A stretch of 33,755 nt of DNA, taken from NCBI RefSeq assembly GCF_013166655.1, contig NZ_JABKCA010000060.1:1-33755 (forward strand), read 5' to 3'. The notes under the pieces are model-generated. The model was not told the origin of the DNA. It did no database searches and was given only the letters and a program-made list of their open reading frames with translations. The position numbers and the translations under genes were made by a program. Below are positions 16,867-26,711 of this stretch, in pieces (the stretch's first letter is position 1; the number at the start of each line of letters is the position of its first letter). Source of the DNA: Lentimicrobium sp. L6 (lineage in GTDB: Bacteria > Bacteroidota > Bacteroidia > Bacteroidales > UBA12170).

Positions 16867-16906
16867 CTTCCGTATAACTACCCAAATTGGGGTAGTTATG
16901 TGGAAG
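16867..16906. other. 17-bp inverted repeat beside the integrase, attI candidate
   Basis: CTTCCGTATAACTACCC (16867-16883) pairs with GGGTAGTTATGTGGAAG (16890-16906) over all 17 positions, two of them G-T wobbles, with a 6-base loop. It begins 15 bases after the integrase stop. No T-run follows, so it is not a typical terminator. It may be part of the integrase primary site or a structure it binds. Confidence 0.6.
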
Positions 16907-16910
16907 AAAC

Positions 16911-16940
16911 TTACTTATATAAACAAGTTGTATGCAAGGC
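16911..16940 (+). other. First cassette junction (attI/cassette boundary)
   Basis: GTTGTATGC at 16927-16935 followed by AAGGC. The same TGCAAG(G)C follows GTT at the junctions at 25555 and 26595, and ATAT lies a little upstream of GTT in all three. The 9-mer is the exact reverse complement of 25429-25437, the left arm of the palindrome at the end of this cassette. Confidence 0.7.
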
Positions 16941-17097
16941 TAAAAAAAGACAGCAGTACTTTGATAGTTCGACTGGAAAATTGAAATAATAAGTGAATAA
17001 TAAAAGAGCATTGATTGAAGTTTGGTGCAAGAAAAAATTAGTTTTTGCCCGCCCGCTTCTGCCCTTCGGGACAGTTGGGGAAGCCCACGCACAAACA

Positions 17098-17150
17098 GCA
17101 CATTTGCAAATCGCACAAGGCAACCTACAGCCAAAATTTGCAAAAGAGCT
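17098..17150 (+). repeat. 53-bp direct repeat, copy 1 (upstream of hsdM)
   Basis: Begins GCACATTTGCAA and ends CAAAAGAGCT. It matches 25251-25303 at 43 of 53 positions without gaps (counted by eye). Weaker similarity extends about 15 bases upstream. Confidence 0.8.
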
Positions 17151-17226
17151 GTTTTTTGCTTTCGCTCGCTGCTAATGGAAAGGTTTTCCGTATTTTTAAA
17201 AATTGAAAATAACAAGATAATATTTT

Positions 17227-18759
17227 ATGGCTATAGATAATAACAACAACGAACTTGAAAAGACCCTTTGGGCAACAGCTGATAAGCTACGTAGCAATAT
17301 GGATGCTGCCGAGTACAAACACATTGTATTGGGTTTGATTTTTTTGAAATACATTGCCGATGCCTTTAATGAATTGTATGAAAAACTAGAAAAAGGAGAA
17401 GGAGAATTTGAAGGAGCAGACCCAGAAGACAAGGACGAGTATTTGCAATTCAATGTATTCTTTGTTCCCGAAAATGCACGCTGGAAATATTTACAAGATA
17501 GAGCTAAGCAACCAGAAGTTGGAAAATTTGTTGATGACGCAATGGACGCAATCGAGAAACAAAACCCTTCGCTTAAAGGTGTTTTGCCAAAAGAATATGC
17601 ACGACCTGATTTAAACAAACAACGTCTCGGAGAACTTATCGACCTTATCGGCACAATTGGTTTTGCAGAGGACGGACATGTAAGCAAAGACCTTTTGGGT
17701 AGAGTATATGAATATTTCTTAGGTATGTTTGCCGATGCCGAAGGTAAACGAGGCGGACAATTTTACACTCCTGCAAGTATTGTAAAACTATTGGTTGAAA
17801 TGATAGAACCATATAATGGTCGAGTATATGACGGCTGTTGTGGTAGCGGTGGAATGTTTATTCAGAGCGAAAAGTTTATTACAGCACACGGCGGGAAAAT
17901 TAAAAATCTTTCTATTTATGGACAAGAAAGCAATCCAACAACCTTGCGACTGGCAAAAATGAACCTTGCCATACGTGGCATTGACGCTCAAATGGAATTG
18001 GGTGATACTTTTATGCAAGACAAACACCCAGACTTGAAAGCTGATTATATACTGGCAAATCCACCTTTTAATGTAAGCGATTGGAGCGGAGAACAATTAC
18101 GTGACGACCATCGATGGAAATATGGAGTGCCACCTGTTGGTAATGCAAATTACGGATGGTTGCAGCATTTTGCTCATAAACTAAGCCCGAAAGGTACAGC
18201 AGGTATAGTTTTGGCAAACGGTAGTATGACAAGCAATACTAGCGGAGAAGGTGATATTCGAAAAAATATGGTTGATGCTGGATTAATTGACTGTATGGTT
18301 GCACTGCCATCTCAATTGTTTTATAACACGATGATACCCGCTTGTTTATGGTTTTTGGCTCGTGATAAAACCAATGGTAATTTCCGAAATAGAAAAGGTG
18401 AAATACTATTTATTGATGCTCGAAACTTGGGGCAAATGATAAATCGCAGAAATCGTGAATTAGCGGATGAAGATATAAGAATCATTTCTGACACCTATCA
18501 TAATTGGAGAAATCCCGAAGGTAATTATGAGGATATAGCAGGTTTTTGCAAAACTGCAACCGTAGAAGAAGTACAAGAAGCTAATTACGTTTTAACACCA
18601 GGTCGGTATGTCGGCACAGAATTAGAAGAAGAAGACGGAATCCCATTTGCAGAGAAGATGGACAAATTAACTTGCCAATTGGCTGAGCAGTTTGTAAAAA
18701 GCAGCGAGTTAGAAAATCAAATTCGTGAAAACCTTAAATCAATTGGATATGAGTTTTAA
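17227..18759 (+). CDS. hsdM: Type I restriction-modification DNA methyltransferase (HsdM)
   Basis: N6-adenine methyltransferase subunit of 510 aa. The N-terminal helical HsdM domain covers about 10-145. SAM-binding follows GGQFYTP (176-182), with motif [10 protein letters not shown] (202-210) and the catalytic NPPF (278-281, motif IV). Length is normal for HsdM. It pairs with HsdS to recognise and methylate DNA and is part of the restriction holoenzyme with HsdR. It starts with ATG 298 bases inside cassette 1. Its stop overlaps the hsdS start by 11 bases. It is intact with no frameshift. Confidence 0.96.
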   Translation: MAIDNNNNELEKTLWATADKLRSNMDAAEYKHIVLGLIFLKYIADAFNELYEKLEKGEGEFEGADPEDKDEYLQFNVFFVPENARWKYLQDRAKQPEVGKFVDDAMDAIEKQNPSLKGVLPKEYARPDLNKQRLGELIDLIGTIGFAEDGHVSKDLLGRVYEYFLGMFADAEGKRGGQFYTPASIVKLLVEMIEPYNGRVYDGCCGSGGMFIQSEKFITAHGGKIKNLSIYGQESNPTTLRLAKMNLAIRGIDAQMELGDTFMQDKHPDLKADYILANPPFNVSDWSGEQLRDDHRWKYGVPPVGNANYGWLQHFAHKLSPKGTAGIVLANGSMTSNTSGEGDIRKNMVDAGLIDCMVALPSQLFYNTMIPACLWFLARDKTNGNFRNRKGEILFIDARNLGQMINRRNRELADEDIRIISDTYHNWRNPEGNYEDIAGFCKTATVEEVQEANYVLTPGRYVGTELEEEDGIPFAEKMDKLTCQLAEQFVKSSELENQIRENLKSIGYEF

Positions 18760-19990
18760 AGAAGGGTTGCAAGATACAATTCTTGGTACTATTCCAAAAG
18801 ATTGGGAAGCTGTAGAATTTTCATCGGTTGCAGAATTAAAACATGGTTTTCAGTTTAGAACTCATGATTTTACTGATGATGGTGTAAAAGTTTTCAAGAT
18901 AACCCAAATTAATAAAAACGGTAGTGTTGATATTTCGGCTTGTGACTTTATAGATGCAGACAGATTAAAAGACTTCGAAAAGTACATTCTCCATAAAGGA
19001 GATATTTTAATGGCATTAACAGGTGCAACAATTGGTAAAATAGCACGATATTATGAAAATGAAATATGTCTTCAAAATTACCGTGTAGGAAATTTTTTCA
19101 GCCAAGATAATGATGTCCTTTCAAAAGATTATTTATATCACTTTCTCACTTCTAAATATTTTTTCAATCAAATACTTGCAAGGCAAACTCAATCAGCTCA
19201 GCAAAATATTGGCAAGGATGAAATCAATAAAATGGTTCTATTCTTACCACCACTTTCAATTCAAAATAAAATAGCTACTATTTTAACAAGTTTAGAAGAT
19301 AAAATTGAATTAAACCGTCAAATGAACCAAACATTGGAAGAAACAGCACAAACCCTTTTTCAAGAAATGTGCTTACCAAAAAACGACCAAGTACCAGATG
19401 GTTGGGAATGGAAAACTGTTTCTGAATTAGGTATTGTTATGACTGGAAATACTCCGGCAAGTAAAAACCCTGAAGAATTTGGAGATAAATATCCTTTTGT
19501 TACTCCTTCTGATTTCAAAAATTATTTTAAACTAATACTTAGCTCAAACAGGTACATTTCAGAAGAAGGTTTTATTAAGCATCAAAAAAGATTTATTCCA
19601 GAAAACTCAGTTCTTGTAACATGTATTGGTTCTGATATGGGCAAAGTTGCTATTACAAAAACAACATGTTTAACAAATCAACAAATTAATTCGTTTATTC
19701 CTAGTAATTCAAGAATTACAACAGAATTTATGTATTTCTATTTTAAGAATATTTATGACTTGCTTAAAAACATGGCAACAGGTGGTTCCACAATGCCGAT
19801 AATTAATAAAAGTGATTTTGAGCGAATTAATATTCTTGTTCCCGAAAGGAAAATAATTTTGGATTTTACTAAACAATCAAAAAAAATTGACAAAAAAATT
19901 GAAGAAAATTTGCAAGAAATATCTATTCTAAAATTATTGCGTGATAACTTATTGCCCAAATTATTGAACGGGGAGGTTAGTGTATGTTAG
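18749..19990 (+). CDS. hsdS: Type I restriction-modification specificity subunit (HsdS)
   Basis: DNA-specificity subunit of 413 aa. A GTG at 18725 would extend it by eight codons, but the ATG at 18749 overlaps the hsdM stop in the usual way, so I use it. It has two target-recognition domains. The first begins at [19 protein letters not shown] and ends near residue 170. The second begins [19 protein letters not shown] near 212. Each is followed by a conserved helical spacer ([21 protein letters not shown] and [18 protein letters not shown]). Both halves are complete, so a bipartite target is expected; the target itself cannot be read. It overlaps the next gene by 7 bases. Confidence 0.95.
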   Translation: MSFKEGLQDTILGTIPKDWEAVEFSSVAELKHGFQFRTHDFTDDGVKVFKITQINKNGSVDISACDFIDADRLKDFEKYILHKGDILMALTGATIGKIARYYENEICLQNYRVGNFFSQDNDVLSKDYLYHFLTSKYFFNQILARQTQSAQQNIGKDEINKMVLFLPPLSIQNKIATILTSLEDKIELNRQMNQTLEETAQTLFQEMCLPKNDQVPDGWEWKTVSELGIVMTGNTPASKNPEEFGDKYPFVTPSDFKNYFKLILSSNRYISEEGFIKHQKRFIPENSVLVTCIGSDMGKVAITKTTCLTNQQINSFIPSNSRITTEFMYFYFKNIYDLLKNMATGGSTMPIINKSDFERINILVPERKIILDFTKQSKKIDKKIEENLQEISILKLLRDNLLPKLLNGEVSVC

Positions 19991-20994
19991 CAGATAGGGA
20001 AAGAGAAATTGGATACGATGATAATCCTGCATTTAATGACTGGTTAGATGAAAACTTTACTGTTGTTATAGCTGATTATGATTTTAATGCAAGTGAGGTT
20101 TTGTATACAAATAAATATGAGAATTATATAGAAGCATTAGGAAGTTTTAATACTGACCCCCAAATTGTGATAGACAGAATTTTTAATAATTTCCCCAACC
20201 CTATTGCACATTATTTGTATGAAGCCGAAAACAACTATCAAAACGACCATCACAGATTAGATTTATTAAAATCATGTTGGGAAGCAACCATTTTTTTAAT
20301 ATTTGGGTTAGTTGTTGGTGAAGCTAGATATAGAAATATCCCACTTAAAGAATTAGGATTAACAACATGGAATAAATTTCGTTCAGACAGAGTACATGAT
20401 AAATTAAATATTGTTGAAAATATCTTAAACCATGTTGAAACAACAAATATTGATTTTGAATGTAAAAATATTATCCCCCTTGAAACTTTATCTGGTATAC
20501 GTTCATTGAATGGGGAAAGAAATGGTTTTGAACATGCTTCTGCCAAGACATCAATGCAACAGAAATCGTTATATAATGTGTTGTTTCCTCTTGTTACAAG
20601 GATGCTAAACCAACTAATGGGTCTTGAAAAGGTTCAATTATTTAGATATCATGATGCAGTAAGTCCACTTATTCCACGTTGTGAGATTTATAATGGTTCT
20701 TCATTATCAGGCAAGAAAGATGTTATTGTTTTAAAAAAGGAGAACTATTTTGAAATCATAGAAGAGTTTAATGCTAATTCTGTCTTTGCAAAAATCAACA
20801 ATACTGCTTATCGCTTATCCCCTTTCATACATTTCTATCAGGAAGACCATGAAACAAATGCTTTGATTTGCTTCTATAAAAAATATCATGCGAGCAAATA
20901 TAAATTTGAGGTTGTTAGCAAATCACAAGATATAGAAATTAATAAAGAGGAATTTGAGGATGTGGTAAATAAATTTAAAGCACTGATATTATAA
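19984..20994 (+). CDS. Unknown protein inside the type I R-M operon, possible HEPN domain
   Basis: Protein of 336 aa that I do not recognise as a named family. It sits between hsdS (7-base overlap) and hsdR (1-base gap), so it is made with the restriction system. It has no signal peptide. Its middle is helical, with GERNGFEH at 177-184. R179-x4-H184 fits the HEPN signature RX4-6H, found in many RNase toxins and defence accessory proteins. The preceding helices (about 88-152) would form the helical bundle. The C-terminal third (about 240-336) is mixed alpha/beta and may be a separate domain. It could be an RNase back-up triggered when restriction fails, or simply a helper. Both are inference; the HEPN call rests on one motif. 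Confidence 0.7.
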   Translation: MLADREREIGYDDNPAFNDWLDENFTVVIADYDFNASEVLYTNKYENYIEALGSFNTDPQIVIDRIFNNFPNPIAHYLYEAENNYQNDHHRLDLLKSCWEATIFLIFGLVVGEARYRNIPLKELGLTTWNKFRSDRVHDKLNIVENILNHVETTNIDFECKNIIPLETLSGIRSLNGERNGFEHASAKTSMQQKSLYNVLFPLVTRMLNQLMGLEKVQLFRYHDAVSPLIPRCEIYNGSSLSGKKDVIVLKKENYFEIIEEFNANSVFAKINNTAYRLSPFIHFYQEDHETNALICFYKKYHASKYKFEVVSKSQDIEINKEEFEDVVNKFKALIL

Positions 20995-20995
20995 T

Positions 20996-23900
20996 ATGAG
21001 CAATTTAATAACAGAAAACGATATAGAACAGATTGCTATTGAGCTTCTGCAAGAACAAGGTTATAACTATTCTTATGGCCCTGATTTATTGGATAGTGAA
21101 GAACGTCAAGCGAATGATGTTGTTCTGGAAAAGGTATTGCAAAATGCCATTTTTCGCATTAATACCGATATCCCTTTTGATGCACAAGAAGAAGCACGAA
21201 AAAAAGTTCTACGACATGAAAATCCCGATTTATTTACTCAAAATGAGATTACACACAAATATATAACCGAAGGTATAGATGTAACTTTCCGTAATACACA
21301 AGGCGAAATTCGCAACGATAAAGTTTGGCTGATAGATTTTAACGACATTTCAAAAAACGAATTTCAGGCAATCAACCAATTTACAGTAATTGAAAACAAT
21401 CACAATCGCCGTCCAGATATTATATTGTTTGTAAATGGTTTGCCTTTGGTAGTCATTGAGTTGAAAAATCCAGCCGATGAAAAAGCTGATACCAAAGCTG
21501 CATTTAATCAAATAGAAACTTACAAAAAGCAAATATCTAATTTATTTGTCTATAACCTTTTTTCGATAGTCAGTGATTATTGGTTTGCAAAAGTAGGTAG
21601 CATTAGTAGCCCTTGGAGCAGATTTATGGAATGGAAATCTAAGGATGGTGAACACATAATTCAAGTAGATGAAAGGAAAGAAAATAAATTACTGTCAGAG
21701 TTGCCTTTTCTAATTGAAGGTTTGCTTAATAAAGCAACTCTATTGGACTTTCTAAAGCATTTTACTGTTTTTGAACGCACCAAAAAAGAAACAATAAAAA
21801 AAATAGCAGCATACCACCAATATTTTGCAGTAAACAAAGCCATTCAAACAACCATAAAAGCATCAGATACAGAAGGTGATAAACGTGGTGGTGTTGTATG
21901 GCACACACAAGGTAGTGGGAAAAGTTTAAGTATGGTTTTCTATACTGGTAAATTAGTTCTTTCACATGCAATGAATAATCCTACTATTGTGGTACTTACA
22001 GATAGAAACGACTTAGACCAACAACTATTTGAAACATTTAGCAATTGTAATCAACTTATACGGCAAACCCCTAAACAGGCTGAAAACCGTAGTGGTTTGA
22101 GAGAATTGCTTAAAGTAGCATCAGGTGGCGTTGTTTTTACGACTATTCAAAAATTCATGCCCGAAGAAAAAGGTGACACTTACCCGACATTAAGCGAACG
22201 CCATAATATTGTGGTTGTCGCTGACGAAGCCCACCGAAGCCAATACGATTTTATCGATGGTTTTGCCCGTCATATGCGAGATGCTTTACCCAATGCTTCT
22301 TTTATCGGTTTTACAGGTACACCCATTGAAAAGGAAGATGCAAATACACGTTCCGTTTTTGGCGATTATGTGCACGTTTACGATATTCAACAAGCAGTAG
22401 AAGACGGTGCAACTGTTCGGATTTATTATGAAAGTCGTTTAGCTAAAATAAATCTTGATGAAGTGGCACAAAAGGTAATGGACGAAAAAATTGAAGAAGT
22501 TACCGAAAACGAAGAACTCACTGAAAAGCAAAAGCACTTTGCCAAATGGACAAGCAAGGAAGCTATAGTTGGCAGTAAAGACCGTTTAGAACAAGTTGCT
22601 AAAGATTTAGTATTGCATTTTGAAGCTCGTTCAAAAACACAGGACGGCAAAGGTATGATTGTAGCAATGAGTCGTCGAATTGCAATAGCTTTATACAACG
22701 AAATTATAAAAATACGACCTGACTGGCATGATTCTGATGATACCAAAGGAATAATAAAAGTAATTATGACAGGTTCGGCTAGTGACCCTTTGGATTGGCA
22801 GGAACATATACGCAACAAACCACGCAGAAAATCTATTGGAGACCGCTTGAAAGACCCTTCAGACCCTTTACAATTAGTTATTGTTCGTGATATGTGGCTT
22901 ACTGGTTTTGATGCACCATGTTTACATACCATGTACATTGACAAACCAATGAACGGTCATAATCTAATGCAAGCCATTGCACGGATTAACCGAGTTTTCA
23001 AGGACAAAAAAGGCGGTTTAGTAGTTGATTACATTGGAATTGCACAAGATTTGAAAAAAGCGATTGCCACATACACCGAAGAAGGTGGAAAAGGTAAACC
23101 AACTTTCGACCTCGAAGAGGCAGTTGCTAAATTGCAAGAACTTTACGAAGTTACTGTTGATATGTTTAGCAAATTCGATTACAAAAAATATTTTGAAATT
23201 GCTATAAAAGACAAATTGGAATTTATCCGTGATGCTATGGATTACATTTTGGCATTAGAAGACGGCAAAAACCGTTTCAATCAAAACGTAATGCGTCTTT
23301 CGCAAGCCTTCGGATTGTGCGTTCCACACCCTGAAACTTTAAAAATAAGAGATGAAGTCGGATTTTTCCAAACGGTTAAATCTTACATAGCCAAACTATC
23401 AGAAAAAGAAAAGACAAAAAGCAATCAGGAAATAGAAACAGCAATACGGCAAATTGTTTCGGAAGCATTAATTTCCGATGAAGTAATTGATGTTTTTCAG
23501 GCAGCAGGGTTAAAAAGACCTGATATATCCATACTTTCCAATGAATTTATGGACGATATTAAAAACATGAAACGCAAAAACCTCGCTCTTGAATTGTTGA
23601 AAAAACTATTAAATGATGAACTAAAAAGACGAGGTAAAACAAACATTACACAAAGCAAAAAGTTTTCAGAATTATTGGAGGAAGCCGTTCGCCGCTATCA
23701 AAACGGATTAATAACAACAGCCGAAGCCATACAAGAATTGGCAGACCTGATAGGCGATATAAAAGAAGCTGACAAACGAGGCGAGAAATTAAACTTAAAT
23801 AATGATGAATTAGCTTTTTATGATGCACTCCACGTAAGCGATTTAGCCGAAAAAATAATGGGCGATGACATTTTACAAAATATCGCTCGTGAATTAGTAG

Positions 23901-24082
23901 ATAGTTTACGAAACAGTATTTCAATAGATTGGAATGTTAAGAAAAGCGTGCAGGCAGGCATTAGGGTTAGGATAAAAAGATTATTAAGAAAATATAAATA
24001 TCCTCCTGAAGATTCCCCTGCAGCAATTGAAGCGATTATGGAACAAACTGAAGCATGGTCAAGGGAATGGACAAAAGAATAA
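20996..24082 (+). CDS. hsdR: Type I restriction endonuclease subunit HsdR
   Basis: Motor and nuclease subunit of 1028 aa. The N-terminal PD-(D/E)xK nuclease shows RRPDIILF with D141 and VVIELKN with E155 and K157. The superfamily 2 translocase follows, with Walker A TQGSGKS (304-310), the DEAH box VADEAH (408-413), a GFTGTP motif III (438-443) and QAIARINR (motif VI, near 660). The C-terminal region is helical and would bind the methylase core. Length and order fit EcoR124-type HsdR. It starts 1 base after the preceding stop and is followed 3 bases later by the PLD gene. All key residues are present, so cleavage should be active. Confidence 0.96.
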   Translation: MSNLITENDIEQIAIELLQEQGYNYSYGPDLLDSEERQANDVVLEKVLQNAIFRINTDIPFDAQEEARKKVLRHENPDLFTQNEITHKYITEGIDVTFRNTQGEIRNDKVWLIDFNDISKNEFQAINQFTVIENNHNRRPDIILFVNGLPLVVIELKNPADEKADTKAAFNQIETYKKQISNLFVYNLFSIVSDYWFAKVGSISSPWSRFMEWKSKDGEHIIQVDERKENKLLSELPFLIEGLLNKATLLDFLKHFTVFERTKKETIKKIAAYHQYFAVNKAIQTTIKASDTEGDKRGGVVWHTQGSGKSLSMVFYTGKLVLSHAMNNPTIVVLTDRNDLDQQLFETFSNCNQLIRQTPKQAENRSGLRELLKVASGGVVFTTIQKFMPEEKGDTYPTLSERHNIVVVADEAHRSQYDFIDGFARHMRDALPNASFIGFTGTPIEKEDANTRSVFGDYVHVYDIQQAVEDGATVRIYYESRLAKINLDEVAQKVMDEKIEEVTENEELTEKQKHFAKWTSKEAIVGSKDRLEQVAKDLVLHFEARSKTQDGKGMIVAMSRRIAIALYNEIIKIRPDWHDSDDTKGIIKVIMTGSASDPLDWQEHIRNKPRRKSIGDRLKDPSDPLQLVIVRDMWLTGFDAPCLHTMYIDKPMNGHNLMQAIARINRVFKDKKGGLVVDYIGIAQDLKKAIATYTEEGGKGKPTFDLEEAVAKLQELYEVTVDMFSKFDYKKYFEIAIKDKLEFIRDAMDYILALEDGKNRFNQNVMRLSQAFGLCVPHPETLKIRDEVGFFQTVKSYIAKLSEKEKTKSNQEIETAIRQIVSEALISDEVIDVFQAAGLKRPDISILSNEFMDDIKNMKRKNLALELLKKLLNDELKRRGKTNITQSKKFSELLEEAVRRYQNGLITTAEAIQELADLIGDIKEADKRGEKLNLNNDELAFYDALHVSDLAEKIMGDDILQNIARELVDSLRNSISIDWNVKKSVQAGIRVRIKRLLRKYKYPPEDSPAAIEAIMEQTEAWSREWTKE

Positions 24083-24085
24083 ATT

Positions 24086-25231
24086 ATGATAGAAGTAATA
24101 TCTAAAAATTGGCTTGCTTATTTTCTTGAAGAATTAGAAAATACAGATAATGTATTTCTTATTTCCCCTTTTGTCACAAACAACATTGTTAATCATTTAT
24201 TGAGTAACAAGAAAAAAGCTAAAATCCAGTTAATTACTCGTTTTAATTTAAACGATTTTCGTTCAAGAGTTTCAAGTTTATCTGCATTGAAAAAACTTGT
24301 TTCAAAAGGGGCTGAAATTAAAGGAATACAAAATCTGCATAGCAAAGTTTACATTTTTGATAATAAGAGTACAATAATTGGTTCTGCAAATTTTACTTCT
24401 GGTGGATTTTTCAATAATTATGAGTTCGGAATTAAAACTATAGACCAAGTGACAATTTCTAATTCAAAAATGTACTTTCAAGACTTATGGCAAATAAATT
24501 CTGAAATCCTAACTATAAACCAAATTGAAGATTGGGAAAAGGAACTAAAAAACTCACAACCAACTTCAAATAATAATGAATTGCCAGATTATGGTAAAAA
24601 AGCTTTGATACAAGGCGACAGAAAACGTAAATATTTTATAAAAAACTTTGGAAGTGATGATAGTAGAGTTAATACAAGCTTTACTACAAAAGAAGAAATA
24701 GACCGTTCTCATTGTCATTGGGCATTAACATTTTCAGGAAAGAAAGGTAGACCTCGCAAATATAGAAATGGAGATATCGTTTATATGGCGCGAATATTAC
24801 ATGGTACAGAGTATGCTATTTTTGGGAAAGCGATTACACTTAAACATGTTGATAACAGAGATACCGCAACACATGCCGATATTAGGGCGATACCATGGAA
24901 AGATGAATGGCCTGTTTATATTAGAGTGAAAGACCCTGTGCTAATTGATGCAACTATGGGTGATTGCCCAAAAATGAGTGAATTGATTGATACATTAGAA
25001 TATGACAGCTTTGATAAACCTCAAAAAAGATTTCTTGAAGGGAAGCCAATTAAAAGTGCTTGGGGTTCATTACGCCAACAAGCAGACGTAGAATTGACTG
25101 AAATTGCAGCGGAATGGCTAGAGAATAAGTTTCAAGAAACTAAAAATAAATATGGAGAAGTAACGGCTCAATACCTATCGGGCTTGTATCAAGGAAATCC
25201 AACTATAAAGGAGGTCATTGATAATGCATAG
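24086..25231 (+). CDS. PLD-type nuclease with C-terminal PUA/EVE-like region
   Basis: Protein of 381 aa at the end of the R-M operon. The N-terminal half is a phospholipase D-like domain with a single HKD motif: H85-x-K87-x4-D92 and GSANFTSGG at 99-107. One motif per chain implies a dimeric active site, as in Nuc/BfiI-type endonucleases. The C-terminal half has a charged RKRKYF linker near 190, then KYRNGDIVYMARILHG and YAIFGKAITL (about 225-255), followed by IPWKDEWPVYIRV. This layout suggests a PUA-like/EVE-type fold that reads modified bases, but I am only moderately sure. It starts 3 bases after hsdR. It may cut DNA with foreign modifications, which would complement HsdR. Confidence 0.75.
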   Translation: MIEVISKNWLAYFLEELENTDNVFLISPFVTNNIVNHLLSNKKKAKIQLITRFNLNDFRSRVSSLSALKKLVSKGAEIKGIQNLHSKVYIFDNKSTIIGSANFTSGGFFNNYEFGIKTIDQVTISNSKMYFQDLWQINSEILTINQIEDWEKELKNSQPTSNNNELPDYGKKALIQGDRKRKYFIKNFGSDDSRVNTSFTTKEEIDRSHCHWALTFSGKKGRPRKYRNGDIVYMARILHGTEYAIFGKAITLKHVDNRDTATHADIRAIPWKDEWPVYIRVKDPVLIDATMGDCPKMSELIDTLEYDSFDKPQKRFLEGKPIKSAWGSLRQQADVELTEIAAEWLENKFQETKNKYGEVTAQYLSGLYQGNPTIKEVIDNA

Positions 25232-25250
25232 AGCCACCACACACAGCCAA

Positions 25251-25303
25251 GCACATTTGCAATTCGCAAAAGCCAGCGCACAACCCAAAATTACAAAAGA
25301 GCT
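25251..25303 (+). repeat. 53-bp direct repeat, copy 2 (downstream of the R-M operon)
   Basis: Same orientation and length as 17098-17150, with 43 of 53 positions identical. With copy 1 it brackets the whole hsdM-hsdS-hsdR-PLD operon inside cassette 1. Confidence 0.8.
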
Positions 25304-25423
25304 TGTCTGTTTGCCAACGCTTTTTTTGCCGACCCAAAAAACTAATTTTTTCGGGAACAGCAGTGCTTCGATTGAGCGGATTTTAGATTGTAGTAAATTG
25401 AGAACTAACTGATAATGAATAAA

Positions 25424-25567
25424 GCCCAGCATACAACAATGTATATAAAACATTTGGCGGTTAGTGCTAATTTTAAGGTCGTTACATTTAATAAAATTTG
25501 TAGCGGTTTGACAGGTAAGTGCTCCGAAATGCCAAACGATTTCATATACTTACCGTTACCTGCAAGG
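25424..25567 (+). repeat. attC-like recombination site A (end of cassette 1)
   Basis: Left arm GCATACAAC at 25429-25437; right arm GTTACCTGC at 25555-25563; 135 bp arm to arm. Inner pairs include GTATAT/ATATAC and TTTGGC/GCCAAA, so a long imperfect hairpin can form. Outer flanks are GCCCA and AAGGC. The two outer arms do not match each other: the left matches the start of cassette 1 and the right begins cassette 2, as expected for a cassette junction. Confidence 0.75.
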
Positions 25568-25586
25568 CTAAGAAAAATTATGAACT

Positions 25587-26459
25587 ATGAAAAGAATAAC
25601 ACTTACATCAATTTTAGTCGCTCTGACAATTCTTGTTAGTAGCCAGACATTTATTCAGAACGACAAAACCTGGAATGTTGTCGAATGTATAAATTGGGGT
25701 GGTTGTGGAACTCAATCATTCAAAATATTAGGAGATACGACAATAGGTCAAACTGAATATAAGAAACTCTATGCTACATACGATACAACTTTTAGCAATT
25801 GGAATAAGTATGGGGCGTTGAGAGAAAATGAAAACAAAGTTTATTTTTATCTATTCGCTAATGAAACAGAAGTATTGCTTTATGATTTCGGGTTGAATGT
25901 AGGTGAAAATTTTAACTCGACTCACAATTCAATCGAATATCAAGGTTGTCCTATTGAAATGGAAGTTTCATTAATAGATACAGTTACAATTGAGAATGGA
26001 GAACAACGGCAAAGGATTACATTTTCTGATGGAGAAGAATGGATTGCAGGAATTGGAAGTATTTATGGATTGGTCTATGTTGGGGTATATCAATGCATTT
26101 TTGATATGTATTATGATTTGAGTTGCTGCCATGAAAACGAAGAGTTAATATTTCAATCGCCAAGTTTTGACGACTGCCTCGTAAATACTGTTGGAATAAA
26201 TGAAAATGTTGGAAAAATCAATCACTCCATTACCCCTAATCCATTCAACCATTCAACTATCCTAAATTTCGACTATTCGAGTTCACAAACATACAGACTT
26301 CAAATTTTTAATTCAACTGGACAACTAATAAAACGAATTAATCCAATAAACTCTGGCAAAATTGAAATATCAGGAGAATATCTTAATTCAGGAATTTATT
26401 ATTATCAACTTATTAATGACAATTATGAGATTGCAGGGGGAAAATTGATAAAAGAATGA
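25587..26459 (+). CDS. Secreted protein with type IX secretion C-terminal sorting domain
   Basis: Exported protein of 290 aa, the only gene of cassette 2. A signal peptide (MKRITLTSILVALTILVSSQ) precedes a body of about 180 residues that I do not recognise, holding several cysteines (GGCG, QGCP, CIFDMYYDLSCC) and beta-rich segments. The last ~75 residues are a type A T9SS signal: ITPNPFNHSTILNF, LQIFNSTGQLIKRI, then LNSGIYYYQL and a terminal KLIKE. It would be moved across the outer membrane and its signal cleaved. It starts 23 bases after the closing right arm of site A, and site B begins 4 bases after its stop, a fit as tight as a classical one-gene cassette. Confidence 0.9.
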   Translation: MKRITLTSILVALTILVSSQTFIQNDKTWNVVECINWGGCGTQSFKILGDTTIGQTEYKKLYATYDTTFSNWNKYGALRENENKVYFYLFANETEVLLYDFGLNVGENFNSTHNSIEYQGCPIEMEVSLIDTVTIENGEQRQRITFSDGEEWIAGIGSIYGLVYVGVYQCIFDMYYDLSCCHENEELIFQSPSFDDCLVNTVGINENVGKINHSITPNPFNHSTILNFDYSSSQTYRLQIFNSTGQLIKRINPINSGKIEISGEYLNSGIYYYQLINDNYEIAGGKLIKE

Positions 26460-26463
26460 AAAA

Positions 26464-26607
26464 GCCCAGCAGGTAACAAAAAATATAGTGCATTTGGCAG
26501 TTAGTACTAAAAATGAATATAATAGCAATAAATAAACTTAGTCGCAACCTGAAAATGAAGTGTTTTAAAATGCCAAACGCACCATATTCAAAACGTTACC
26601 TGCAAGC
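26464..26607 (+). repeat. attC-like recombination site B (end of cassette 2)
   Basis: Left arm GCAGGTAAC (26469-26477) and right arm GTTACCTGC (26595-26603) are perfect complements and 135 bp apart, the same spacing as site A. An inner stem pairs ATATAGTGCATTTGGCA with a right-hand stretch, 15 of 17 positions matching as reverse complement. The centre shares TTAGTRCTAA and AAATGCCAAACG with site A. Confidence 0.8.
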
Positions 26608-26711
26608 TCACACTGTGAAATTAAATAATAAAGTGAAATAAATCAAACTTCTTATTAATGAAAATTTAATGTGAATAGTTTACCTTAGACCAATATTGTA
26701 ATAATTGAACA

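Larger units (their letters stand above)
16852..17226. other. 375-base non-coding stretch: hairpin, first cassette junction, repeat copy
   Basis: Holds the 17-bp-stem hairpin (16867-16906), the first cassette junction (16927-16935) and copy 1 of the 53-bp repeat (17098-17150). Small open frames across it are driven by the repeat and look spurious. No clear promoter for hsdM was found. Confidence 0.7.
25232..25586. other. 355-base non-coding stretch: repeat copy and attC-like site A
   Basis: Contains copy 2 of the 53-bp repeat (25251-25303), a stretch to 25423 with no gene, and the attC-like palindrome (25424-25567). Short open frames here repeat the pattern seen at 17000-17175 and are judged non-coding. 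Confidence 0.7.

Noticed and set aside
17059-17074. Small hairpin CTGCCC/GGGACAG as a terminator or riboswitch
   Set aside because: Stem is short and interrupted, no T-run follows and no gene ends nearby.
16993-17240. Overlapping short plus-strand reading frames between the integrase and hsdM
   Set aside because: They are created by the repeat and its flanks; the similar stretch at 25218-25412 gives a comparable frame, and the shared part is a DNA repeat, not a conserved protein start.
25218-25412. 64-codon reading frame after the PLD gene
   Set aside because: Covers copy 2 of the 53-bp repeat, overlaps the PLD gene end, has no start signal and no domain; judged non-coding.
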